From Branchiostoma floridae (taxonomy: Eukaryota > Chordata > Leptocardii > Amphioxiformes > Branchiostomatidae), in contig NC_049994.1 in assembly GCF_000003815.2 (NCBI RefSeq), positions 6,233,521 to 6,297,520 on the forward strand: DNA of 64,000 bases, read 5' to 3'. The notes beneath the pieces were generated by a model. The model did no database searches. It saw nothing but the letters and a program-made list of their open reading frames with translations, and was not told where the DNA came from. How positions within the stretch are numbered: position 1 is the stretch's first letter; each line of letters begins with the position of its first letter. Below are positions 53,100-63,935 of the stretch, piece by piece. The position numbers and the translations under genes were made by a program.

Positions 53100-54249
53100 T
53101 TCTGATCTGGTCAATTGCGTAACCTTTTTATCTTGGAGGTTGAAAGTCAACCTAAAAAAGACAAAAATCGTAGTTTTCACCAAGGGTGGTCGTTTACCAT
53201 GAGACTGCTCCTTCTCGTTTAATAATAATGTAGTAGACATTCAAGCCAATCACAAATACCTATACAACAAGGGGCTAAGAGCTTTGTTTGGAGTCAGACA
53301 ATCCCTTGACAAAGCTGATGCCCCGTTGTCTGTTAAAAACAAGTTATTTGACTCCTGTGTCAAACCAATTTTACTTTATGGGTCGGAGATTTGGGGCTCC
53401 TTCAAAAGTTCAAAATCTTGTTCAATCGAATCCGTACATGTAAAATTCTGTAAACAATCCCTCAATGTCCCCAAAACAGCTAGCAATCTTGCTGCACGGG
53501 CGGAATTAGGGAGGTACCCCTTACACTTGGAGGCCTCCCTAAACGCCGTTAAGTTTTTCACTAGAGTTTGCTTGAATGTGCCGGCTGATAGTCTCCAGGC
53601 AGATGCACTCTTATGTCAATTAGAACTAGACTCTTTAGGTAGTAAATGCTGGGCTTCCGGTGTGCGGAAAACTTTAGAAGAATGCGGTTATGCCTTTGTT
53701 TGGCATTCTCCACACTCAATTGTTTCAAAAGTGCCCTCAATCATCTCTGCTATTCAACAACGTTTAAAGGACATCTACTTTCAGACATTCCTACGCGAAA
53801 TCCATAATGACAACAAAGGCAAATTCGCAAGGAACAAATTACGCTCATACAGACTGTTCAAATCCACCTACAACGAAGAAGAGTACCTTAAAATTCCGAA
53901 CGAACGTCAAAGATCTATTATCACCAAACTACGAATTAGCTGCCACAAACTCCGTGTTGAATCAGGGAGGCACAACCGCACACCTCTGGAGCAAAGAATT
54001 TGTCAGTTCTGTAACCTGAACAAGGTCGAAGATGAAACCCACTTTTTATTAGATTGTAGTTTATATAGTAACGATAGAAGTATTCTTTTTAGCTATATTA
54101 TAGGAAAGTTCCCTCGCTTTGAATATTTGTCTAGTGTTGAAAAATTCATTTTTCTTATGAGTTTTGATCAGACGATATTATACGCACACATCTCTAGCTA
54201 CATATTTAACATTACCCAAGAACGAGAAGAAGTCGAACAAATGTATTAG
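53100..54249 (+). CDS. CR1-type LINE ORF2, C-terminal part
   Basis: 53105-53215 reads LKVNLKKTKIVVFTKGGR, the post-FADD part of RT, with a stop at about 53200 and an internal loss before 53270. From 53272 the frame is open to 54249: LFGVRQSLDKADAPLSVKNK, CVKPILLYGSEIWG, then the terminal motif ICQFCNLNKVEDETHFLLDC and the end ITQEREEVEQMY. The RT catalytic core falls in the gap or is deleted. Relatives: 14480-14830 and 31185-31469 (both minus strand). Confidence 0.75.
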
Positions 54250-54252
54250 ACT

Positions 54253-54589
54253 NNNNNNNNNNNNNNNNNNNNNNNNNNNNNNNNNNNNNNNNNNNNNNNN
54301 NNNNNNNNNNNNNNNNNNNNNNNNNNNNNNNNNNNNNNNNNNNNNNNNNNNNNNNNNNNNNNNNNNNNNNNNNNNNNNNNNNNNNNNNNNNNNNNNNNNN
54401 NNNNNNNNNNNNNNNNNNNNNNNNNNNNNNNNNNNNNNNNNNNNNNNNNNNNNNNNNNNNNNNNNNNNNNNNNNNNNNNNNNNNNNNNNNNNNNNNNNNN
54501 NNNNNNNNNNNNNNNNNNNNNNNNNNNNNNNNNNNNNNNNNNNNNNNNNNNNNNNNNNNNNNNNNNNNNNNNNNNNNNNNNNNNNNNNN
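54253..54589. other. Assembly gap (337 N)
   Basis: N run immediately after the CR1 ORF2 stop codon. It probably hides the LINE 3' UTR and the left part of the gag remnant. Confidence 0.95.
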
Positions 54590-55177
54590 AGAGAAAGGTG
54601 GACTGATGGATCTTCATTCGAGGCCTTGCTTCCTGGCACGACATCTACAACAGAAGAATTTCTCGAGATGGCATCAGCACAAGATATTAAGAAGGCACAA
54701 CCGCGGCTTTTCAGCTAGCCATCGAGAGGAATAATGCAGCCCTTCTTCACGTGGTGACCGGTCTGTTCAACGAGGAGCTGGGTGACTTGAAGAGAGCTCA
54801 TGAGTTAGCCGCTGATAAGCAGCTTTTAGAGATTTAGAGACTGGAGAAGGAACAGCCCCCCCCCCCCCCCCCCGAAGTCCAGGCAGCTACAACAAGGTGA
54901 ACAATCTCTTGTTGATAGACAGAAGTTGATTCTGTTTGCTGATATGTCAGAGAATAGCCGAGCGATGGTACAGGAGTACGTAAAGAATCACTTAGCAGAG
55001 AAGCGCATTTCTCAGGTAGAAATTTCATAGTTCAACCTGGGAGTGTTTTGGGTGAGACCACCAAATCGTCAGTTGCAGGGAATGTTTCAACCTGGTAACT
55101 GTTTTGCATGTGGTAAAACGGGACACTGGAGAATGCGCTGCCCTAAGATTGATGCCTTCAGTAAGAAGGAAAACTAA
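54590..55177 (+). pseudogene. Gag-like remnant with CCHC knuckle
   Basis: Frames: SSFEALLPGTTSTTEEFLEM, then AFQLAIERNNAALLHVVTGL, FNEELGDLKRAHELAADKQL, a C-run, and after further stops GMFQPGNCFACGKTGHWRMR with C-x2-C-x4-H-x4-C, ending FSKKEN. It is similar in order to Gag proteins of tyrosine-recombinase retrotransposons, and its start matches 42474-42540. Several stops and one homopolymer indel disable it. Confidence 0.55.
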
Positions 55178-56176
55178 TTGATTGGTTTTTCGGTTAGACC
55201 ATTTTTCTCTGTGTATTTTTTTCTTCATTTTTGTAGATGACAACATAGACTGACTGGATTCCACATGTGATTGTTTTGCAAGTCATTGGGACATTCCTGG
55301 AGTTTCTTCGGTGAAAGAATTTACGTCCTTACATAAGTTCGAGTAAGAAGAAGGCCAAACTAATATTTCTGTCGTGGCAGATTGCGCAGAGGCGATTATC
55401 ATAGCCGAGTAAACGTTGAGTCAAAATGTGAAGTATTTTGTTTTTTGGGCAGTTATCTATCTTCTGCTTTGGATTTGGAGGACCGAAGAAGGAAAAAGCG
55501 AGTGGGAGGCGGCTTTCCGTCCATCCATGGGATTGCGGTGATCGCAACAGTGCCGTGGTGGGTAGGTGGAGTAGTCTGATCGGGAGCTTTTGCTAATTGC
55601 AGGGTTGCCATTTGCCGTCAGTAGATTTTTCTTTTTGTTCTTTAATCAGGTTATTTGCCCGGAACTCTGCCCTCGGAATTTGCCGAGAGCATTAGCATTT
55701 CAAAGAGCTTCACGTGCTGTAGTTTTTACGAGTAGCGGAATTTGTTCTTTGGAGAGACACTTGGGAGCAGAATTTCTTATCCCTTTTCTCTTCCTGTGTC
55801 TTACAAGATGTCAAATTCGGACGAATCTTTGCATATGACGGTTAGTATGCGTTGTGATAATGAAGTAGATGTTGGTACAAGACATTTCTTGGAAGAAATC
55901 TATACATTGTTGAAGGTTTCGATGTGACTACTGATTTCCAATGTGTCCGTCAAACAAACAAGAATTGTTTTGAGGTTACATTCTCCACGCTTGGAAAGAG
56001 AAACGGCCATGTTACGAAGCTGAAATCACACTTCCCAGGTACTTCAATTACTGGGTTTGGATAGGAAACGGTGGTCGCATGTACAAATGTTCCTGCATAT
56101 TTGAATGAGGGAGCAATGCAGGCAGCCTTGTCTTTGTATGGTAAGGTGAAATATCCAACATACCCTCCCCTTTCAA

Positions 56177-56800
56177 CAACGAAGAGTCGCGGGGAATTTA
56201 AAGATGGCGACGGTGATGTGCATCCCTGCGGATGGCAACGATGAAGCTATCCAAGAGGTGGGAACAAAAGTCTCTGCAAGATTCCGAGGGCCCCTTGTCG
56301 CCTACTGTGAGGCAAAGGTACTCAAAATCGAAGAAACTCTTGAATATGAGGTCACGTTTCCAGAGAACCCCAAAAAGAAGGGCAGTTTTTCATGAAGGAA
56401 AAGGAACATATCGAGGTCGAGACAAGGCATGGTCTGAGAAAAGCTTTCCTCCATAGATTTCACGACAATAGTGAGTACACAGTAGAATTTGAGGATAGTC
56501 TGGTAAGCAGCATGGGGCGAAGCAAGATAAAACCTGTGAAACCTGATCCTGGAAAGAATAAACAAGTCCATTTACTGAAGAGAAAGGTGTCAGCCCAGCG
56601 AGAGAGGCTCCCACAGACACAAGCACAGTTGTCTGAGTGGGAGGCTAAGTTGGAAACCTTAGCATCACTTGTTGACTGACTGGCTGACACTGAAGAACTT
56701 GTGGCAAATCAGAAACCACCATCGCCTTGAGTTTAAGGTCATTGAAGTACAACTGCAGGAGAAAAAGCTGCTTAAGAGAGAGTGGAACGTACAGAAAGAG
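56177..56800 (+). pseudogene. Tudor-domain fragment resembling the N-terminus of ARID4 (RBBP1-like), within LINE copy B
   Basis: ATG 56204 opens MATVMCIPADGNDEAIQEVG, then TKVSARFRG, CEAKVLKIEETLEYEVTF. ARID4 proteins begin with a similar VGTxVSAKYRGAFCEAK Tudor segment. After a TGA and a frame change, KEHIEVETRHGLRKAFLHRF and SEYTVEFEDS look like the next Tudor-like strand set, followed by a Lys-rich coiled stretch (KRKVSAQRERLPQTQAQLSE) to a TGA at 56677. No introns are evident, so it may be a retrocopy. Frames are broken. The ARID4 link rests on motif resemblance only. Confidence 0.4.
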
Positions 56801-56861
56801 GTGAGGCAGTAAAGAATAGAACTGGACAAGAACATCCCTTATGGTCTGAGAGTGGGGAAAA

Positions 56862-57127
56862 ATCGTGTGCGTACAGCCGACACTTTTGTGTCGCGTGTTT
56901 CCAGTGACCTCTGACATGTCGACAGTAATCAGACAGTACCCGGTGGATCCTATGGCAGCTCCCTATGGAACCTAGCATGGCATGGAGTATGGATTATGAT
57001 TTTATTTAAGTAACGGATTATTGCACACCTCGAATATGTACCGAGACAGTCTTCACCGGCAGCAGAGTACTCCCGAAGTGCCATAATTATAGTCATCTAG
57101 ACTGTGGGCGCTGAACGGAAGAAGAAG
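56862..57127 (+). repeat. SINE-like insert with (GAA)n tail in LINE copy B
   Basis: About 265 bp with no relation to the LINE ORF1 on either side, ending cgctgaacggaagaagaaga before ORF1 sequence resumes. A short GAA tail and compact size suggest a non-autonomous retroposon; no pol III boxes were identified. Confidence 0.4.
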
Positions 57128-57329
57128 AAGTGTATGTGAGATACCTCGGACAAGTAAATGGATGTAACAAGTGTGAGGAGAAGAGGCATTTAATGCTGAA
57201 TGGCCTAAGGGGAAGTGCGCTCGGTGTTTATAGTTAGGTCATCGATCTCAGGAGTGTGGTAACGTTAGGTTGTCTGCTCCATGTATGTGTGCAGAGGGGC
57301 ATGTTTACAAAATGTTTCCAAAATTCTAT

Positions 57330-58390
57330 CCAACTTTCTGCTGAGGCCAAGTTCCAAAAACTGGTCCAGGAACGAAAAGTTCAACGTACGTGACCTGCGA
57401 AGGGCCTACTGGCAATACTTTTAAGAGACCATTACTCCTGAAAACAACGAGAACAGTGAAATCTTTAACAGTATGAAGACGTTCTGGAAGTTTATAAAGT
57501 ACCAGCGCACTGACCACTCAGGGATCGCATCTCTGAAAGACCATGGGAAACTTACTACAGACCTACAGCAAAATGTTGAGATCATGAATGCACAGTTTCA
57601 GTCAGTATTTACCAGAGAAACTCCAAACATACCAAATCGACGAGGCAGAAGGACAAAGCTATATTGCCAAGGATCAACATCTTCCGACTAGAAATACTAA
57701 TTCTACTGCAGACGCTCAACCCTGGAAAAGTCAGTGGTCCTGATAGCATAAGCTCCCGCATCCTTAATGAACTTTTAAACAAAATTGCAGACCCTCTGAC
57801 TCGCATGTTCCAGAAACCCCTCAAAGAAAGAACTGGAAACATGCGAATGTTGCCCCTATATTCAAGAAGGGCCAGAGGTACGACAAGGCCAACTATAGGC
57901 CGATCAGCCTACCTGCATTTGTTCAAAGATTATGGAACACATTATCTGTAGTAGTTTGATGAAACATGCTGAACATCACGATCTGTTCTACAAACTACAA
58001 AATGGCTTCAGGTCTGGAAGATCTTGTGAGACGCAACTTTCGAATTTGTCCATGAAGTCACCACCAATTTGCATAACGGCCTCCAGACGGACATCTGCTT
58101 ACTGGACTTGTCTGAAGCATTCGATAAGATTTGTCACAAAAAACGTCTTATCAGAAAGTTGCAGTGGTACGGAGTAGAAACAGAAACCAAGGGACTGCAT
58201 CGATGGGTTTCCCTTCAAACGTACTCAGTATAAAGTGGTCGTCGAGGGTTTTATGTCAAGTAAATTAATGGTGATCTCAGGCGTCCCTCGGGGCTCCGTA
58301 CTCGGACCATGTTTATTCCTATTCTATATAAATGACATAGCTCAAAACCTACGTCCCACCCCAGTGTCTGAGGCCTCAACTAAATAAGGT
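57330..58390 (+). pseudogene. LINE ORF2 fragment (linker and RT), frameshifted
   Basis: Across frames: RDLRRAYWQYF, NSMKTFWKFIKYQRTDHSGI, ASLKDHGKLTTDLQQNVEIM, TLNPGKVSGPDSISSRILNE, ANYRPISLP-like sequence, KLQNGFRSGRSCETQLSN, LDLSEAFDKICHKK, and ISGVPRGSVLGPCLFLFYIN. These are RT motifs 1-5 up to the G-x-PQG region; the catalytic FADD is absent. At least four frameshifts. Confidence 0.65.
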
Positions 58391-58439
58391 TTTATTTTAA
58401 GAAGTCACTTTTCCGATAGTAAGTCGATAAAGGTAGAAG

Positions 58440-58904
58440 ACGTGGAAGCAGACAGAGCAGAAGAATCTGAAAATGGTGCAGAGTGCTGGAAAGAGACGGT
58501 GCGCATCAAACGTAAACTCAATGTCTTCCAAAATAAGTGCTTACGCAGTATCCTGACAGTTTTCTGGCCTAACAGAATATCAAATAGAAACCTCCATGTA
58601 AGAACAGGGCTCATTCCAGTTGACAAAGAAATCGAGGTGCGCAGGTGGAGATGGCTTGGTCATGTTTGCCGCATGAAACATGACAGCCTACCAAGAGTCG
58701 CACTGCCATGGACTCCGCAAGGAAAAAGACCGAGGTGAAGACCGAAGGAGAACTGGAGACGCTGTGTCGATAAGGAAGTAAAGAGGAGGGGTTTCCCCCT
58801 CGATAAGGCACCCAGAATCGCTGCGGACAAAGAGAAATGGAGGGACTTCCTGATGCCTCAAGTACTAGCGGGTACCGAAAAGGACTGCATGAATGAGTGA
58901 GTAT
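58440..58904 (+). pseudogene. RTE-like LINE C-terminal fragment
   Basis: VRIKRKLNVFQNKCLRSILT, RISNRNLHVRTGLIPVDKEI, RRWRWLGHVCRMKHDSLPRV, ALPWTPQGKRPR, then NWRRCVDKE and KEKWRDFL in shifted frames, and a gaatgagtgag tail. This is the same domain as 37120-37720 and 61399-61786. The next sequence is LINE copy C. Confidence 0.65.
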
Positions 58905-59148
58905 AAGAAGTGTTCGTTTTGATAATGAAGTGGATGTTGGTACAAGACATTTGTTGAAAAAATCTATACAATTGAAGGCATCGATGTGACTACTGATTTT
59001 CAATGTGTTCGTCAGACCAAGAAGAATTGTCTTGAGGTTACTTTCTCTACGCTTGGAAAGAGAAACAGTCATGACACGAGGCACATTTTCCAGATACCTC
59101 AATTACTAATCAGGTACCTTGGTCTGGGAACGGTAGTCACATGAACAA
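58905..59148 (+). pseudogene. Tx1-like LINE, copy C/D left part
   Basis: gttcgttttgataatgaagt, ggatgttggtacaagacatt and acgcttggaaagagaaacag parallel copy A from 43279. It ends at cacatgaacaa, the point where copies A and B continue into atgttcctgcatatttga. The continuation is found at 60347. Confidence 0.65.
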
Positions 59149-60346
59149 TTATTTATGATCTTATTTTCTTATTTCCTTGCAGAGATTGATCCTAACGAAC
59201 GCCATTGCCGAGAAGGAAGCTGCCAAAATGCCTGATGGCGCTTCCGGTGACGTTAAGGTAGTCACGTCATGAAACGTCATGTGAACATAAGTTAGGAGCA
59301 GTATATAAACATTAGAGGAATCCAATTCGATAGTTTTACCACTTTCTCTTGTCGAGTGCGCTCGTGCTCGAAATATATGCAACATTACTCTATTAAAAAA
59401 TATTGGGCTTTCAATGATGTAATCTGTTTTGTTATGTATAGATCTATCGGGTGGAGGGCATGGACAAAGTGGAAATTGACGAAGCCCAACATGGCATCTT
59501 CTTTGGAGGGGACAGCTACGTCATCCAATACGACAATCCGGGAGCAAACGTCAAGATTGTGTACTTTTGGCAGGTATTGTGACTGCCGATTGTTCTTCTT
59601 ATAGAGTTATATAGTTACGGCCACTAGCATTCCATTAAGATGATTATACTTACTAAAATGGTATGTATTCCCCCTCAGTCATGGCTCATGACGGGTAGAT
59701 TTTTTTACAATAGTGTTAACATTAACATTTGACTAGATATCTAAATCCTGATGGTAATCGTGAAAAAAAACATGTGTTAGTGTTGAAAACATACCGAAAT
59801 ACGGTATTAAGTTGAACTCTTATCATTGTTTTGCAGATGTATGCACATTATTTGGAATAAAGACAGAGCTAAAATGTATTTTTTTTCAACTAGGGCTTGC
59901 GCAGCAGCACAGATGAGAAAGGAGCCTCGGCCCTGCTTGCGAAACAAATCGATGAGGAAGAATTTGGCGGCAGGGCGACGCAGGTAGACACGCGCACACA
60001 TTAAACTTGCTAATAAGCTAAGCAAAGCAAAGCTGAATCCAAGATTATCATATTTGAATCATTAAAACATGAATGTTAATCGATTCCCATCTATTATATT
60101 CCCACTACTATGTATTACCGTCATATATCCAAGTCGATTTCATGTAGCATTTTTCAGTTCAAAACGTCACGCTTAATAAAACTGGATAATGAATAAAAGG
60201 AGACGATTCAGCACTACAAGTGAGACTATCTATTATAAGAGACATTGGATTATTTATACAGTACATAACTTTTGAAATTTGTTTACAGATCCGTGTTGTG
60301 CAAGGCAAGGAACTTTCTCCGTATCTTCAAGGGCAAGATGATCATT
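59149..60346 (+). pseudogene. Gelsolin/villin-like gene fragment with introns, embedded in a LINE
   Basis: Four exons with GT-AG borders and phase 0: 59183-59257 (ends KMPDGASGDVK), 59442-59573 (IYRVEGMDKVEIDEAQHGIF, FGGDSYVIQYDN, IVYFWQ), 59894-59983 (GLRSSTDEKGASALLAKQID, FGGRATQ) and 60289 onward (IRVVQGKE, then after a frame change FLRIFKGKMII). The order W/Y-RVE, F-x-GDSYV, YFWQG-x-x-S-x-DE, Q-x-RV-x-QGKE, IFKGK is that of a gelsolin repeat, most like domain 4 of villin/gelsolin. These proteins bind and sever actin. The fragment starts in an intron and breaks inside exon 4 at LINE sequence. Retained introns show it moved as DNA. Confidence 0.7.
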
Positions 60347-60930
60347 TGTTCCTGCATATTTGAGTGAGGGAGCCATGCAAGCTGCCTTGTCTTTGTAATG
60401 TATTAAGCGTTAAATATCCCACGTACCCTCCCCCTTTCAGCAACATACATAAAGGGGTGAGGCAGTATAGGATGGAATTGGAAAAGAATATGCCGTATGG
60501 TCTGAGAATATGCCGTATGGTCTGAGAGAAGGGCTATTCATATGCCGAATGCCCTGAGGTGAATGTTCTCGGACCCTGCAGTTAGGGCACCAGTGTGAAA
60601 TGATGTGGTCTGTTCCATATGCGATGCAGAGGGACATATGTTCAAAATGTGCCCGAAGTCATACTCTAAAGTCATTACCCCGGTAGTACGTGGGTGAAGG
60701 TTGGTGACGTAGAAACAAGTCAAGACAAGTTATACGAAGTTGAAAAGAAAAAAAAGAATCGGTTCTTGTGGACTCGGAGACACATTCAGTAGGTAATGAT
60801 GAGACAGTAGATGCAGAAGACGACTTGGAACAAGAAATGAGGTGTATGAATTGCGAAAGGATATCGTTTGCTAATGGGAGAAGGAAGTACCTTGTTCTGG
60901 ATTTTCAAAAACGGAAATAATGCAGGAATG

Positions 60931-61807
60931 TTTGTTAAAAAAACAAAGCAACCCGAGCTCACGGGTTTTGTACTTAAACCAAGAAAGAGCAGTAGACACC
61001 CAGCCGAGTTACTAACTGACACAGATTTTGCAGATGATATAGCCCTTACTTCGAACATAGTACTAGAAGCACAGACATTGTTGCACAAGGTTGAAAATGC
61101 CTCCAAAATTGTTGGACTACATGCCAACGATGCAAAAACTGAGTGTATGGTGTTCACTCAACTTGAAGGAACTCTGGTCTCAACAAAAGGCCAGGCACTT
61201 ACCTGCGTGCAAGAATTCAAGTACTTGGGTTCGTGGATAAGAAAGTCTAGTAAAGATGTGGATGTTAGAATTGCTCTAGCTTGGGGAGCCATGAGTAAGA
61301 TGTCAGTTATCTGGAAAAGTGATTTAAGTCCAACAACTAAAATAAAAAATCAGTTTCTTTAGAGCAGCAGTAGAATCAATTCTCCTCTATGGGTCAGAAT
61401 GTTGGACGCTGACAAAAGCCCTAGAGAGAAGACTCAACGGCACATATACGAGAATGCTGAGATCTGTCCTAAACATCACATGGAGACAACGAATTTCAAA
61501 CAAAGTCCTTTACAAGGATATACCGCCGATAGTCGAAACTATTCGGCAAAGGAGACTGCGTTTTGCAGGTCACTGTTGGAGGACAAAGGATGAAGTAGTG
61601 CACAAACTGTTACTGTGGAATCCGAACCACGGAAACAGAGGCAGGGGAAGACCGCGGAAGTCGTTCATTAAGCAGCTTGCTGAAGACAGCGGTTTGGACC
61701 TGCAGCAACTTCCCGCAGCGATGGACGACAAAGAAGGGTGGAGGAAACTAGTTATGGGGAGATTCCGAGCTCGCTCGCAGGAGTGAGTGAGTGAATTTGT
61801 TAAAAAA
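60931..61807 (+). mobile_element. 5'-truncated RTE-like LINE with 12-bp target duplication
   Basis: tttgttaaaaaa stands at 60931-60942 and again at 61796-61807, flanking a roughly 850-bp insert that ends in gagtgagtgagtgaa. Removing it restores the copy A sequence order. This is a textbook target-primed insertion with tandem GAGT tail. Confidence 0.8.
60943..61786 (+). pseudogene. RTE-like ORF2: end of RT and C-terminal domain, one frameshift
   Basis: First frame: LLTDTDFADDIALTSNIVLE with the FADD catalytic motif, NDAKTECMVF, FKYLGSWIRKSSKDVDVRIA. At about 61345 a frame change leads to ESILLYGSECWTLTKALERR, MLRSVLNITWRQRISNKVLY, RRLRFAGHCWRTKDEVVHKL, GRPRKSFIKQLAEDSGLDLQ and a stop at 61786. 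One indel thus separates two otherwise open halves. Confidence 0.75.
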
Positions 61808-62750
61808 TGCAAGAAATGCTATGGGAAATGTTTTCACCTAGGACGGTTGCTACGAGTCAAAACTAAATGATCAGCGTCTTAAGGAGGCAGCTGAGGCTAA
61901 AAAACTTGCCGGTCAACCTCAAGGTTCTTTTGAGCAAGATGTAGAAAAAATACAGGAGGAACCTTCCATAAGTCAATTTCCACATCCAAAAGTAAATAGG
62001 AGAGTGTGAAAAAATCATCAATTGGTCACTTTTCTACAAGTAGCGATCTTGGAAATGTAATGAAAAAGGCAACGAAGAAGCGTGGACACCGAGCATCAGA
62101 AGAATCAAGTAGATTAAAGATGACCAAACAGAAGAAGAGCAAACATCTAGAAGCAAAGGAGAGATTCAAAGATTGCAAAGTCAGCAAGGATAGGGTTTTA
62201 GTATGGCATGTTCCTTCTTTAAAACTAAGCCATATTGCTCTTTTGAGACAACGAGCTGGAACGACACGAAAGTCCATCTAAAAAACAAGTATGATGGCAA
62301 ACCGCAAAGTTTACCGTGTCTAGTTCCCTCATGCATATATGCAATGACAGAGCTATACGTCCTGCGGTGTGGCTTACCATGTCCGTGAAAATCACCCAGA
62401 GGCTATCTTTGCCTTAAAGTTTACTCCTTCATCAGCCATTGAGAATTTTTTTTGGTCCGCATTAGATTTGTTTCCCTGATCCGCCATAATGCCTTCTGTT
62501 ACTAAATCTATTCTTTTCATTCTTCAAGGTTGAGTCTCATGAGTGATTACATAAGATACCGAGTGTTTGATTTTTTAAGGAAGGAGAAATTTGACTTAAT
62601 TTGTTTGCCAGCCTGCCATGTGGGGGATGGGGTGGAGCAAGCAAAATGGTTCAAACATGTCTGGGTAATACAACATGGTGGTCGCCTAAGTTTTTTCCTA
62701 CGACAAATTGTGGAAGAAGTTGTGAATTTCTGCATTGCTCGGTGAGTTAG

Positions 62751-63480
62751 TGGCTCTTTTAGCCCCGGAAGTTGCTACCGGTTGTTCAGCACATCCAGGG
62801 CAAGCAGGGCCGCAGCTTTTAAAGACATTCCTGGTCAGAAAGAACAGGAAAGGAGACGGGTACATGTACATGACCCAACATGACGTCCAGGTCAAGCGCC
62901 GCAGACCACATAGAAGAGGACTGTCGAACTAATATCATTATTCTTGGAAGCGTTGTTAGTAGTTTTCCCGCCTTTTCCTTCCCGAGCGGCACGACGGCAA
63001 GACATGCAGTCACCCAGACGACAAATTTAAAGCTGCCCGGCATCTACAGCGGCGAGAGGAAAAAGAACACCGCCATCTTGGAAAGCACCAGGCACAGCTT
63101 TCTGACTCCCTGCCGGTTGCTGTGTTGCGTTAGTTTATAGTAGGTATACATTTATGAGTGCTCTGAGATTGCCTTTCGTGTAGCGCTAGTGCTCTGCTTG
63201 ATTAGGAGAACGATTTGTTAAGCGAACATTTCTTGATCCCAATTTTTTCTGCTGCGCGCCGAGTGTTCCGATATAATATAGTGTGATATTAATATTTTCC
63301 CTGTGTGCGGCCGGGATTTTCTATTGTAGGATATTACTTAGAGATTCATAGGTATCTATTCAGTACTTTATAGTGTTCATTAGTTAAGAATTGCTTCGTT
63401 GTATTGGAGGATTAAGGCTTAGGTCACAATTGGAAAAAGGGGCCTGCCGGACAGTTCACGGACTACTTTTTTTTTTGCAC
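62751..63480. other. Spacer with 5' block related to 45.8 kb
   Basis: 62960-63090 (cagtcacccagacgacaaat, gcatctacagcggcgagagg, atcttggaaagcacc) resembles 45840-45935. The remaining sequence to 63480 is AT-rich and lacks open frames. As at 45.8 kb, a MADF exon follows. Confidence 0.45.
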
Positions 63481-63935
63481 TTTCGGTTTATGTCTTAACA
63501 CAACTTAACTTCATATGCTAATTCTGAATGCCTTGCCTTGCAGTATTTCGTTGTTTGAATAACAATACATATAGTTCAAAGTCTTCCCTTTTACATACTC
63601 ACTGCTAAAAACAGGTCATAACACGGTTCCAAACCATGAGAGCCGACTACTTCAAGCTGAAGCGGAAGGTGGCTAGGAGGTCGGGACAGAGACAAACGAA
63701 ACTAACACCCTATAGGACTTTAAGTTGCCACGTTACAAGTTCATCGTTCCTCACTACGAGCAAACCTGTAGAAGCAAAGGAGAGGTTCAAGGATTGTAAA
63801 GTTACCAAGGATAATGGTTTCAGTATGTCGTGCTCTTTCATTAAAGCTAAGCCATATTGCGATTTTAAGACAACGAGCTGGAACAATATGAAAGTCCATC
63901 TAAGAAAGAAGCATAAAAGTAAGGCCATGTTGATT
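63481..63935 (+). pseudogene. MADF exon, copy 3, fused to a LINE finger-like module
   Basis: tatgctaattctgaatgcct to gttccaaaccatgaga and the frame MRADYFKLKRKVARRSGQRQ repeat the MADF second half. From about 63760 it switches to the Tx1 module: AKERFKDCKVTKDNGFSMSC, SFIKAKPYCDFKTTSWNNMK and VHLRKKHKSK, seen also at 44570-44690 and 62150-62290. The junction lacks the zinc-knuckle part present in copies 1 and 2. Confidence 0.55.

Larger units (their letters stand above)
55640..57327 (+). pseudogene. Tx1-like LINE, copy B, with two inserts
   Basis: LTVSMRCDNEVDVGTRHFLE (55835-55895), GKRNGHVTKLKSHFPG, then catgtacaaatgttcctgca parallel copy A from 43250. At about 56177 the LINE stops and an ARID4-like sequence begins; LINE sequence resumes near 56800 (ttatggtctgagagtgggg), stops again at about 56862, and resumes at about 57128 (tgtatgtgagatacctcgga), ending with the knuckles CNKCEEKRHL and CSR-like residues. 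It is cut off by another LINE at about 57327. Confidence 0.55.
60347..62750 (+). pseudogene. Tx1-like LINE, copy C/D right part
   Basis: Resumes at tgttcctgcatatttgagtg and follows copy A to the ORF2 start. Landmarks: the Cys-rich stretch (60838-60930, RCMNCERISFA), then after an RTE insert the ECYGKCFHLG-like continuation, AKERFKDCKVSKDRV, HVPSLKLSHIALLRQRAGTT in one frame or the finger module in another, and ORF2 start FDLICLPACHVGDGVEQAKW at about 62590. It ends near 62750. Frameshifts and a short duplicated phrase (ccgtatggtctgaga twice at 60490-60520) are present. Confidence 0.6.
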
